Assembly: GCA_030530185.1 (NCBI GenBank) | Contig: JAUMVL010000026.1 | Span: 1-13,949, forward strand | Length of the DNA: 13,949 nt | Reading direction: 5' to 3' | Source of the DNA: Clostridia bacterium | Lineage (GTDB): Bacteria > Bacillota > Clostridia > Christensenellales > CAG-138 | Shown: one piece after another, positions 8,111 to 13,738 of the stretch | Layout: the number at the start of each line of letters is the position of its first letter | Numbering within the stretch: position 1 is the stretch's first letter | Program-made: the position numbers and the translations under genes | Notes under the pieces: generated by a model | The model's database searches: none | Seen by the model: the letters and a program-made list of their open reading frames with translations, nothing else | Told to the model about the DNA's origin: nothing

Positions 8111-8398
8111 TCAGAGGTGCAGCATATCTCCTACCGTGCTGCGCACCTGCTCCGTGATGCGCTTGCATGTTTCCTTCGGCAGCCCGATCGCTTCGGCGAC
8201 GGCGTAGAGATCCTTGATCGATGGATTCGAACCGTTGTCGTCGACCATCGTAGCGTGTTCGCCGCCTGTGCTGTTGCTGTAAGTCAGATCGTATGCTGGA
8301 GAAAGACGCCAGCCTGTTTCCGGCTCATACAGGAATGCAAAGTTCTTAGTATGAGAGTTAACTGTACAGAGATTACTGTCGATAATGGTGGATATCAT
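8111..8398 (-). pseudogene. HipA-like kinase, C-terminal remnant
   Basis: The last 80 or so residues match the C-terminal kinase lobe of HipA-family toxins: NSHTKNFAFLYEPETGWRL (HipA has DDHTKNF here), SPAYDLTYS, then GGEHATMVDDNGSNP and a helical end. SPAYDLTYS contains the Asp that binds metal in HipA kinases. The N-terminal three quarters, including the ATP-binding loop and catalytic base, is absent, and no HipB antitoxin is seen. The homology seems to begin around 8350. The codons upstream of that are not recognisable and run into a stop. In active systems HipA phosphorylates a tRNA synthetase or another target; this fragment cannot. Confidence 0.8.
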
Positions 8399-8422
8399 GA
8401 CTTTTATTTGAAATCATACGAC

Positions 8423-8442
8423 GCTGCTGGTGGTGCAGCAGC
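8423..8442. repeat. Perfect hairpin at the HipA/recombinase remnant junction
   Basis: GCTGCTG (8423-8429) and CAGCAGC (8436-8442) form a perfect 7-bp stem around the loop GTGGTG. It sits between the end of HipA homology and the start of recombinase homology (8449), where two unrelated gene fragments meet. It could mark the deletion endpoint or be part of inserted filler. There is no run of T after it, so it is not a terminator. Confidence 0.5.
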
Positions 8443-8448
8443 AGAAGA

Positions 8449-8876
8449 TATCTTGACAAAGATGAATTGCTGCAGAAGGTGGAGTTTCAACAGGGTCTGA
8501 AGCGGCAAAAAAATGGCTGCAAGCCGATCTCGAAGCATATCAAAGACGCGTCGAGGAGTACAGTAAGGGTTTGCGCAGTCTCTATATGGATAAGGTGCGC
8601 GGATATCTTTCCGATCCGGATTTCGCGGAATTGGCAAAAGGACTTTCGGACGATCGGAGTCGCACGGAAAAGCAGATTCAGCAGCTAACAAAGCAGCTTG
8701 ATTTACTGGATCAGCAAGCGATCGAGGGAGATCATCGAAAAGAACTGATCGACCGCTATACCGCGTTTGAAAGTCTCAACCGCCCGATTGTTGAAACGCT
8801 AATCGATTATGTTAGCATCGGTAGGCGGGTTCCCAAAACATCTGAACAATTGGTCGAAATCCACTGGAATTTCTGA
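8449..8876 (+). pseudogene. Large serine recombinase, frameshifted C-terminal remnant
   Basis: This matches the last 140 or so residues of the intact recombinase at 12135-13688. It begins in one frame with YLDKDELLQKVEFQ (intact copy YLDKDAVTQKVEFQ). It then shifts frame at a run of seven A (8507-8513) and continues as ADLEAYQRRVEEYSKGLRSL, MDKVRGYLSDPDF and so on, ending in the same EIHWNF. The catalytic domain, the recombinase domain and the zinc ribbon are missing; only the coiled-coil and C-terminal end remain. The divergence from the intact copy shows it comes from a different, related element rather than a recent duplication. It abuts an attachment-type junction and an RCC1 gene fragment. 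Confidence 0.92.
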
Positions 8877-8926
8877 AAATGTGCATCAAAACCCCAAAAA
8901 TGTAGTGCATTACAAGGTGCAGCCGA
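8877..8926 (+). other. Putative attachment junction of the decayed element
   Basis: Between the recombinase stop (8874-8876) and the RCC1 fragment there are exactly 42 nt, then GCAGCCGA (8919-8926). The intact recombinase at the right of the window has the same 42-nt spacing to the same 8 bases. AAATGTAGTG (8898-8907) is also shared at the same offset (13710-13719). Here it is part of the near-palindrome TGTAGTGCATTACA (8901-8914), a fitting half-site for a serine recombinase dimer. That this is an att site is inferred from the paired layout. Confidence 0.65.
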
Positions 8927-9035
8927 TAATCATACAGTCGGATTGAAAGCCGACGGAACGGTTGTCGCGGTCGGCGGTAAATACATGGGGAAATGTGACG
9001 TTTTCTCCTGGTCAAACATCAAACTTCCACAATAA
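8919..9035 (+). pseudogene. RCC1-repeat protein, 3' remnant
   Basis: Thirty-eight codons ending in TAA read AADNHTVGLKADGTVVAVGG, then KYMGKCDVFSWSNI. This is a clear RCC1-type beta-propeller repeat (HTVGLKADGTVVAVG is nearly the consensus in clostridial RCC1 proteins) followed by the normal end of such a gene. There is no start, and the 5' part is absent from the window. The break coincides with the attachment junction, so the gene was probably split by the element whose recombinase tail lies just upstream. Confidence 0.85.
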
Positions 9036-9308
9036 TAAGCAGCATCACGTGGAACATCTTATTACCACGCGATATTCGGAATAGATGATTGAGCGTGTGG
9101 TCTGATATGGCATCAAAATGAAACAAAAAAGCAACGATACAATCGCGGCGCCCGGTTTTACGATTCACAAAACGGCTTTGCCGCGCCAAAAAGCAGAATG
9201 ATAACTCTTGTCGGATAGAACGTATTCTTTTTTATAGTTGCAGATGTCAGAAGATGTGAATTTGGGAAAGAGAACGCAGTTTGCTTCTCGCTGCAAACAA
9301 AAAATAGG
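9036..9308. other. Gene-free stretch with one imperfect hairpin
   Basis: I see no coding region of any quality here. The main structure is an imperfect inverted repeat, CGCGGC (9144-9149) with GCCGCG (9180-9185) outside and GTTTT/AAAAC (9155-9159 / 9069+100, that is 9169-9173) inside. No T run follows on the plus strand. The right part is A/T-rich and leads into the phd promoter. It may be decayed sequence downstream of the RCC1 gene. Confidence 0.45.
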
Positions 9309-9337
9309 TTGATTTAATCCTATGAATTGATTATAAT
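9309..9337 (+). promoter_or_regulatory. Promoter of the phd-doc operon
   Basis: TTGATT (9309-9314), a 17-nt spacer and a perfect TATAAT (9332-9337) form a textbook vegetative promoter 19 nt before the phd start codon. Transcription would begin near 9344, leaving a very short leader with AGGAGG at 9345-9350. TTGATT occurs again at 9327-9332, overlapping the -10 box. Phd-type antitoxins commonly repress their own promoter, so these repeats could be contacts for Phd/Doc, but that is inference. Confidence 0.8.
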
Positions 9338-9356
9338 ATTATGCAGGAGGTGCAGC

Positions 9357-9599
9357 ATGAAGATTGATACAAACACAATTGCTTCTATGACGGAAGCGAA
9401 TCAGAACTTTTCCCGCATTGCACATATTGCTGATCGGTTTGGTGAAGCGATTATCTTCAAAAACAATCGCCCGAAATATAGGCTTGTCGATCTGGAGCAG
9501 GAAGAGGATCTGGAATTGACGGATGATGAGAAGATTGATATTGTTGCGAAGCGATTGCTGAACGAATATCGTCCCGCTTTCCTGGAGTTGGCAAAATGA
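9357..9599 (+). CDS. phd: Phd/YefM-family antitoxin
   Basis: 80 residues, a normal size. The N-terminal part MKIDTNTIASMTEANQNFSR followed by IAHIADRFGEAIIFKNNRPK is the Phd/YefM DNA-binding fold, with the usual sequence leading to YRLVDL. The acidic tail (DLEQEEDLELTDDEKIDIV) and the final helix would wrap around and neutralise the toxin. The ATG at 9357 has AGGAGG six nt upstream. A start at 9327 would overlap the promoter and is rejected. The stop overlaps the doc start as ATGA, the usual coupling that keeps antitoxin ahead of toxin. It is probably autoregulated. Confidence 0.93.
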   Translation: MKIDTNTIASMTEANQNFSRIAHIADRFGEAIIFKNNRPKYRLVDLEQEEDLELTDDEKIDIVAKRLLNEYRPAFLELAK

Positions 9600-9982
9600 T
9601 TAAGTTCTCACAGGAAAAAGTGCTGCTGTTGCATCAGCTGATCACAGAAGAAACCGGAGGCGATAACGGTGTCCGGGATTATGGTTTGCTGGATTCTGCG
9701 CTGGAAAGCGTTTATCAGACGTTTGACGGAAAAGAGCTTTATCCAACAAAGCAGGAAAAGGGAGCTCGTCTCGGCTATACGCTGATTTCCAACCATGCGT
9801 TCGTAGACGGCAACAAACGGATCGGCATGTATGTTATGCTTGCGTTCCTGCAGGTGAACGGGATTCATATTCATCCGACGAACGAGGAAGTTGCGCGCGT
9901 CGGAATCGCAGTCGCCGCCGGTGAGATGGGATATGAAGAACTGCTCGAATGGGTGAAAACGAATACAGATAATTTGAAATAA
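9596..9982 (+). CDS. doc: Doc-family Fic toxin
   Basis: 128 residues, matching Doc. The Fic motif is intact: HAFVDGNKR at 67-75, with catalytic H67 and the GNKR phosphate-binding loop. The N-terminal RDYGLLDSALESV segment is also typical of Doc. Doc toxins phosphorylate elongation factor Tu and stop translation; the antitoxin Phd binds and blocks them. The start codon overlaps the phd stop (ATGA) with GGAG upstream. A terminator hairpin follows at 10040-10068, closing a two-gene operon. The pair lies between a decayed element and a second mobile element, a common setting for such stabilising modules. I see no inactivating change. Confidence 0.95.
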   Translation: MIKFSQEKVLLLHQLITEETGGDNGVRDYGLLDSALESVYQTFDGKELYPTKQEKGARLGYTLISNHAFVDGNKRIGMYVMLAFLQVNGIHIHPTNEEVARVGIAVAAGEMGYEELLEWVKTNTDNLK

Positions 9983-10039
9983 TGCTCACAGTACGAATCG
10001 GATATTCTGTTTAAATTGCCTTATCAAAAAGTGTTTTGA

Positions 10040-10068
10040 ACTCGCCGAATTTGGCGAGTAATTTTTTT
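10040..10068 (+). terminator. Rho-independent terminator after phd-doc
   Basis: ACTCGCC (10040-10046) and GGCGAGT (10053-10059) form a perfect 7-bp stem with loop GAATTT, followed by AA and seven T (10062-10068). It lies 57 nt after the doc stop on the same strand. Confidence 0.88.
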
Positions 10069-10195
10069 ACCTGTTTTTCTGGGTTTTTCGCCGCTTGCGG
10101 CGTCAGCACAGGCCCCAAGCGCCCAAAACTCATCAAATCCGGCAGGATGGTTTCGATCATTTCTGAAAATCTGTTCAGAAAAAGTTGCGGACAAT

Positions 10196-10223
10196 CCACC
10201 ATAATTTGGTGGGCTGTTTTTTT
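10196..10223 (+). terminator. Possible rho-independent terminator (plus strand)
   Basis: CCACCA (10196-10201) and TGGTGG (10207-10212) pair around TAATT, and a run of seven T (10217-10223) follows after GCTG. The stem is only 6 bp and the T run is offset by a few bases, so activity would be moderate. No gene immediately upstream needs it, since doc has its own terminator. Confidence 0.5.
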
Positions 10224-10278
10224 CCTAAATATCTGGATTTTTTGGAAAACAGAAGCCCAAAATGACGGAAAAAGTGCC

Positions 10279-10301
10279 CAAAAACCACCATTTCATGGTG
10301 G
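10279..10301 (-). terminator. Possible rho-independent terminator (minus strand)
   Basis: On the minus strand CCACCAT, loop GAA, ATGGTGG (plus 10285-10301) is directly followed by TTTTTGGG. This would end transcription coming leftward. No minus-strand gene is apparent to its right within the element, so it may instead be a DNA-level signal that shares the CCACCA stem with the hairpin at 10196. Confidence 0.4.
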
Positions 10302-10381
10302 GGTCAAAAGGCTCTCAACCTGTTACTATGAGCTTGTCGGTCAGAGGAGCATAGAAACTTGACCGGCGCGGAGATACCGGT

Positions 10382-10522
10382 ATGTCCGAAAAGGATGTCA
10401 CCGCGGGACGCTGCGGTGTCAGTACACTAAGCAAGGAACTGAAACGAGGACATAATGATGAAAAGTACAGCAAGTACAGAGAAGCAATCATCCGCGAAAA
10501 GCCCGCAAAGATTACGGCATAA
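10382..10522 (+). CDS. Small hypothetical protein (46 aa), uncertain
   Basis: The frame runs from ATG to TAA and encodes a charged protein beginning MSEKDVTAGRCGVSTLSKEL and ending EKPAKITA. A weak GGAG lies about 9 nt upstream of the ATG. It overlaps the 42-codon frame at 10455-10583 in another frame, so at most one of the two is likely to be the main product. I do not recognise it. It is in the leader of the replication-type gene. Confidence 0.3.
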   Translation: MSEKDVTAGRCGVSTLSKELKRGHNDEKYSKYREAIIREKPAKITA

Positions 10523-10583
10523 GCAGGTTGCAGTACTCTTGGATAGAGTGAACAGAATCCGGATCCGTCAGACGGAGGCATGA
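10455..10583 (+). CDS. Small basic hypothetical protein (42 aa), uncertain
   Basis: Begins MMKSTASTEKQSSAKSPQ and ends with the basic segment LLDRVNRIRIRQTEA. ACGAGGA lies five nt before the ATG pair, a better ribosome site than that of the overlapping 46-codon frame. Its stop (TGA at 10581-10583) is one nt before the next gene's ATG, whose Shine-Dalgarno GGAGG lies within its last codons. That spacing suggests coupled translation with the HTH protein. No family is recognised. It could be a leader peptide. Confidence 0.4.
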   Translation: MMKSTASTEKQSSAKSPQRLRHKQVAVLLDRVNRIRIRQTEA

Positions 10584-10584
10584 T

Positions 10585-11307
10585 ATGGCAAAGCGCAAAA
10601 CCTTTTATGTAACGATGAATGTGTTCGAATCGGGCATACCGCCTATGGCGACGCTCGTTCTGACATATCTGTCCAGCTGTTGCAATAAGGAAGGCACCTG
10701 TTTCCCATCCATGGCAACGATTGCAAGAAAGTGCGGGATCTGTAAAAACTCCGCACGCAAGGGCGTCTATGCGTTGGAGTCCGCCGGGATCATCTCGATC
10801 AAGCCGAGCTACATGACAAGCAAAAACGGTAAGCGCCGCAGGCAGGCGAATGTCTATACGCTGCATTGCCCTACTGCAAAAAATGCATCAGCCCCGGTGC
10901 AGCAGATGTATTCGGGTGGTGCACGAGGCGGAGAGGAAATAAATAACAATAGCAATATGATAATGGCCGTTCCGTCTGTCGGTATAACGGACCGGGAACA
11001 GACAGAACTGGAGAACATTCTTGATCGGCTGCATCTTGATCTCTATGAGGATCAGACGTTTGCGTCAGGAATCAATCAGGCAGTCCGCACGATGTTCTGT
11101 TCCGATTCTATCACAGTCAAGGGGAACCGTATTCCGCAAGGCGCAGTCCGAAACGTCCTGCATGAACTGACGGTAGATCATATCGACTATATTGAAAAAC
11201 AGCTTCAGCTCAACGAAAAAGAGATCGCACGCGGCGAGAGTTATCTGATCTCCTGCATTTACAACGCCCCGATTGACTGCATGGTGAACTGCAAGCAGTG
11301 CTGCTGA
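10585..11307 (+). CDS. HTH (DUF6017-like) replication-type protein of a mobile element
   Basis: 240 residues. Residues 1-95 form a winged-helix domain of the HTH_36 type: TFYVTMNVFESG, then MATLVLTYLSSCCNKEGTCF, then the helix-turn-helix MATIARKCGICKNSARKGVY with ALESAGIISI and a basic wing (NGKRRRQANVYTL). A linker (95-135) is low in complexity (EINNNSNMIM). The C-terminal domain ends YLISCIYNAPID, like the DUF6017 tails of clostridial element proteins that resemble replication initiators. GGAGG lies 6 nt before the ATG. It precedes the oriT candidate and mobC, the usual order in these elements. A role in replication of the excised circle is inferred; a transcriptional regulator is the alternative. 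Confidence 0.75.
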   Translation: MAKRKTFYVTMNVFESGIPPMATLVLTYLSSCCNKEGTCFPSMATIARKCGICKNSARKGVYALESAGIISIKPSYMTSKNGKRRRQANVYTLHCPTAKNASAPVQQMYSGGARGGEEINNNSNMIMAVPSVGITDREQTELENILDRLHLDLYEDQTFASGINQAVRTMFCSDSITVKGNRIPQGAVRNVLHELTVDHIDYIEKQLQLNEKEIARGESYLISCIYNAPIDCMVNCKQCC

Positions 11308-11346
11308 ACCCGGGGGCCGGGGCATAAAACAGCGCAGCCGTTGTCG

Positions 11347-11466
11347 TTGCAAGCATAGCATTTGGGGACCCATTATTTGCAGGACGAAGTCCTTGCAAGC
11401 ATGGGATCTGTCATGACAATCCGCGCTTGCCGGGTTGCCCCCGGACCCCTACGCCGCAAAGCGGGG
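11347..11466 (+). other. Candidate origin of transfer (oriT) upstream of mobC
   Basis: The 174-nt gap between the HTH gene and mobC is packed with repeats. A 10-bp direct repeat TTGCAAGCAT occurs at 11347-11356 and 11393-11402. AGGAC GAA GTCCT makes a hairpin at 11381-11393, extended by TTGC and GCAA with one bulge. CCGGG/CCCGG pair at 11430-11444, and CCGC AAA GCGG at 11454-11464. Sequences of this type next to mobC are where MobC and the relaxase assemble to nick DNA for transfer. I cannot name a nic site, so this rests on position and structure. Confidence 0.5.
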
Positions 11467-11481
11467 AAAGGAATCAAGGAT

Positions 11482-11799
11482 ATGCGTACCAGAAAAAGAA
11501 CACTTCAGGTTTATCTGAATGAAGAAGAATATAACAAGCTCGCAAAGAATTGTGAGAACAGCAATCTGCCCCGTTCGACGGTGATCCGCAAAATGATCCT
11601 CGGACATACGATCCGCCTACGTCCGAATATGGACTTCGCCAAGCTGCATGCAGCGATCGGATCGATCGGTATCAATATCAATCAGATCGCGCGAAAGGCA
11701 AATCAAATGCATTTGACCGGCGATGACCTGAAACAGGTGAAATCGATGCTGGCTGCCGTTCTAGGCGAACTGGAACGATGGAGGCAAGTTTGGGAATGA
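11482..11799 (+). CDS. mobC: MobC-like mobilization accessory protein
   Basis: 105 residues from the ATG at 11482. The N-terminal half (RKRTLQVYLNEEEYNKLAKN, then NLPRSTVIRKMILGHTI) is a ribbon-helix-helix DNA-binding fold. The second half has the MobC signature INQIARKANQM followed by a helix ending LGELERWRQVWE. MobC proteins help the relaxase open oriT. AAGGA lies 9 nt upstream; an open extension to 11362 crosses the oriT-like repeats and is rejected. The stop overlaps the next ATG (ATGA). In related elements the relaxase gene follows at this point, but here only micro-ORFs do. Confidence 0.88.
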   Translation: MRTRKRTLQVYLNEEEYNKLAKNCENSNLPRSTVIRKMILGHTIRLRPNMDFAKLHAAIGSIGININQIARKANQMHLTGDDLKQVKSMLAAVLGELERWRQVWE

Positions 11800-11918
11800 A
11801 GAACGATCGAAGCGGCAAAACGCCTGTAAAGGTGTCCGATGACAGGCGATCCGTGTTAATTCCCGCCTTTAGGTCATATAGATTACCGATACATAATCGG
11901 GAGGGCAGGAATGTATGA
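11796..11918 (+). CDS. Micro-ORF (40 aa) coupled to mobC, unknown
   Basis: Starts MKNDRSGKTPVKVSDD and ends IHNREGRNV. Its ATG overlaps the mobC stop (ATGA at 11796-11799), and its stop overlaps the next ATG in the same way (11915-11918). This is the position where a relaxase gene normally begins, but there is no relaxase motif (no N-terminal Tyr or HxH site). It may be a small real gene, or the junction left by deletion of the relaxase, with the ATGA retained from the former start. I do not recognise the sequence. Confidence 0.35.
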   Translation: MKNDRSGKTPVKVSDDRRSVLIPAFRSYRLPIHNREGRNV

Positions 11919-12061
11919 AACAGGAACCAAAGACCAATCCGGGATGCAAAAGCGTATTCAAAAACGATGCGGAAGCGATCCGGGACAGTTTTAACACGGC
12001 GATTATTCGCTATATCAATCTGATGGAAAAGAGTCAATGGAACGAGGTGCGGGCAAATTGA
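11915..12061 (+). CDS. Small hypothetical protein (48 aa) upstream of the recombinase
   Basis: Starts MKQEPKTNPGCKSVFKNDAE and ends YINLMEKSQWNEVRAN. Its composition is protein-like, and NPGCKSVF followed by an amphipathic helix suggests a real small protein. GGGAGGG lies 9 nt upstream and AGGA 4 nt upstream. The start overlaps the preceding stop (ATGA). It lies 73 nt before the recombinase. A small protein beside an integrase could act in direction control of excision, but that is only a guess from position. Confidence 0.5.
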   Translation: MKQEPKTNPGCKSVFKNDAEAIRDSFNTAIIRYINLMEKSQWNEVRAN

Positions 12062-12134
12062 TGCGCTTGCATTTATGTGCAAAAGCTGTTATGCTGAAAA
12101 CAGCGAGTTTGTCCGCCCCTCCGAGGAGGAAATC

Positions 12135-13688
12135 ATGAAAGCAGCGATTTATTGCCGCTTATCCGAGGAGGATCGGAATAAACAATTTGAGACCGACGAC
12201 AGCAACAGCATTCAAAATCAGAAAGCCATGCTGTCGCAATACGCAGCAGAACAGGGGTGGGAGATTTACCGGATCTACAGTGATGACGATTATACCGGTT
12301 CGGATCGAAAGCGGCCGGAGTTTCAGCAGTTATTGCGCGACGCCGAAGCAAAGCGGTTTGAGGTCATTCTTTGTAAGACGCAGTCCCGGTTCACAAGAGA
12401 ACTGGAGCTGGTCGAAAAGTATATCCACGGCTTGTTCCCTCTTTGGGGGATCCGCTTCATCGGCGTGGTGGACAACGCCGACACCGCCAACAAGGGCAAC
12501 AAAAAGTCCCGACAGATCAACGGACTGGTCAACGAGTGGTATCTGGAGGATATGTCGGACAACATCCGCAGCGTTCTCACCAACCGCCGCGTGAACGGCT
12601 ATCACATCGGTGCTTTTGCGCTCTACGGCTATCGGAAGGATCCCGATGTGAAGGGTCATCTGCTGATCGACGAGGAAGCGGCGGCGGTCGTGCGGGAGGT
12701 CTTTTCCCTGTTTGCCCAAGGTTACGGCAAAACGGCGATTGCGCGGATACTGAACGACCGCGGCATCCCGAACCCGACCGAGTACAAACGGCAGAAAGGA
12801 TTGCGTTACAAGGGACCCAAGAGCAAGAACAGCACCTACTGGAAATACTTTGCGATCGCGGATATGCTGACCAACGAGATCTACATCGGCAATATGGTGC
12901 AGGGAAAATACGGCAGCGTGTCCTATAAGACGAAGCAGAACAAGCCTCGTCCGAAGGATCAATGGTATGTGGTGAAGGGAACGCACGAGCCGATCATCGA
13001 CCGCGAGTTGTGGGACACCGTGCAGCGGATGGTTCACTCCAAGGCCAAGCCGTTTGCCGGCGGTGAGATCGGCGTGTTTGCCAAGAAAGCGCGCTGCGCC
13101 TACTGCGGTTACACACTGCGAACGCATAAAGCGCACGGGATGTATTATCTCGAATGCCCGAACCATAACGTTGCCCAAGACGCGTGCATCGGAACATTTG
13201 TTCCGGTCAGGAAGGTGGAGCAGGCGGTACTGTCGGAGCTGAAACGGCTGTCGGACGCATATCTCGACAAGGACGCCGTCACGCAAAAAGTCGAGTTTCA
13301 AAACGATATCCGCCAGAAAAAGAAGCAGGTCGCCGAGCAGCTCGACGCCTATCAAAAGAGGCTTTCGGAGTACAGCAAAGGGCTTCGGGATCTGTATATG
13401 GATAAGGTGAGAGGCTTTTTGACGGAACAGGATTTTACGGAAATGTCCAAGAGCTTTGCCGCCGACCGCACCCGTGTGGAAAAACAGATCGCAGAAGCGG
13501 TGGTCACGCTCGAACAACTCGATCAAGCGATGCAGAACGGGGATCAGCGAAAGGAATTGATCGACCGCTATACAGACTTTGATCACTTGAATCGCCCGAT
13601 GGCGGAGGCACTGATCGACTATGTGCGAATCGGCAGAAGAGAGCCCAAGACCCCGGAGCAATTGATCGAAATTCATTGGAATTTCTGA
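12135..13688 (+). CDS. Large serine recombinase (site-specific integrase)
   Basis: 517 residues, the usual size. The catalytic resolvase domain begins MKAAIYCRLSEED, with the nucleophile Ser10 after YxR. The SRFTREL segment and the domain end near residue 150 are intact. The recombinase domain follows (GYHIGAFALYGYRKDP; GYGKTAIARILNDRGIPNP). A zinc ribbon has CAYC and later C residues (CPNH, DACIG). A long coiled coil ends in EIHWNF. I chose the ATG at 12135 because AGGAGG lies 5 nt upstream; a start at 12075 would add 20 residues not typical of the family. It would integrate and excise the element. It ends 42 nt before the cotJC fragment, so cotJC is the likely target. Confidence 0.95.
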   Translation: MKAAIYCRLSEEDRNKQFETDDSNSIQNQKAMLSQYAAEQGWEIYRIYSDDDYTGSDRKRPEFQQLLRDAEAKRFEVILCKTQSRFTRELELVEKYIHGLFPLWGIRFIGVVDNADTANKGNKKSRQINGLVNEWYLEDMSDNIRSVLTNRRVNGYHIGAFALYGYRKDPDVKGHLLIDEEAAAVVREVFSLFAQGYGKTAIARILNDRGIPNPTEYKRQKGLRYKGPKSKNSTYWKYFAIADMLTNEIYIGNMVQGKYGSVSYKTKQNKPRPKDQWYVVKGTHEPIIDRELWDTVQRMVHSKAKPFAGGEIGVFAKKARCAYCGYTLRTHKAHGMYYLECPNHNVAQDACIGTFVPVRKVEQAVLSELKRLSDAYLDKDAVTQKVEFQNDIRQKKKQVAEQLDAYQKRLSEYSKGLRDLYMDKVRGFLTEQDFTEMSKSFAADRTRVEKQIAEAVVTLEQLDQAMQNGDQRKELIDRYTDFDHLNRPMAEALIDYVRIGRREPKTPEQLIEIHWNF

Positions 13689-13738
13689 TAAACGCACTAA
13701 ATTCCGCTTAAATGTAGTGTATCATGCGTTGCAGCCGA
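13689..13738 (+). other. Putative right attachment junction (attR) in cotJC
   Basis: Exactly 42 nt separate the recombinase stop from GCAGCCGA (13731-13738), where the cotJC reading frame begins to match. AAATGTAGTG at 13710-13719 is shared, at the same offset, with the decayed junction at 8898-8907, while the rest of the 42 nt differs. The crossover therefore probably lies at or just before 13730 (TGCAGCCGA is common to both). The precise core dinucleotide cannot be read from one end alone. Confidence 0.7.

Larger units (their letters stand above)
10089..10301. other. Hairpin-rich non-coding region ahead of the element's replication genes
   Basis: Within about 210 bp there are four perfect inverted repeats: CGCCGC/GCGGCG (10089-10102), TTCTGAA/TTCAGAA (10161-10180), CCACCA/TGGTGG (10196-10212) and CCACCAT/ATGGTGG (10285-10301). 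The doc terminator lies just before them. The last two share the CCACCA stem. Plus-strand frame 10036-10362 and a 63-codon minus-strand frame (10011-10202) are open, but both run through the hairpins and have no good ribosome site. The layout would suit a plasmid-type replication origin, a structured RNA, or stacked terminators insulating the element. I cannot choose between these. Confidence 0.5.

Noticed and set aside
9144..9185. Imperfect hairpin as a terminator for the RCC1 fragment
   Set aside because: The stem has large internal mismatches, and no T run follows on either strand at the right distance.
10011..10202. A 63-codon minus-strand frame starting MVDCPQLFLNRFSEMIETIL
   Set aside because: Its composition is protein-like, but it runs through the doc terminator and two other perfect hairpins and has no good ribosome site. 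I kept the region as hairpin-rich non-coding DNA; a database match would change this.
10315..10866. A 183-codon minus-strand frame over the start of the HTH gene
   Set aside because: The plus-strand HTH protein is clearly recognisable with a good ribosome site. The minus frame has no known motif and spans the gene's leader.
12075..12134. Upstream start adding 20 residues (MCKSCYAENSEFVR) to the recombinase
   Set aside because: AGGAGG lies immediately before the ATG at 12135, and family members start just before the YCRLS motif.
12061..12138. A 25-codon frame bridging the 48-aa ORF and the recombinase
   Set aside because: It overlaps both neighbours neatly, but there is no ribosome site and the product (MRLHLCAKAVM...) has no sign of constraint, so it is mentioned only within the coupling finding.
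12330..13697. A 455-codon open frame on the minus strand opposite the recombinase
   Set aside because: It mirrors the recombinase coding strand, has no recognisable domain and no ribosome site. The plus strand has all the serine recombinase motifs.
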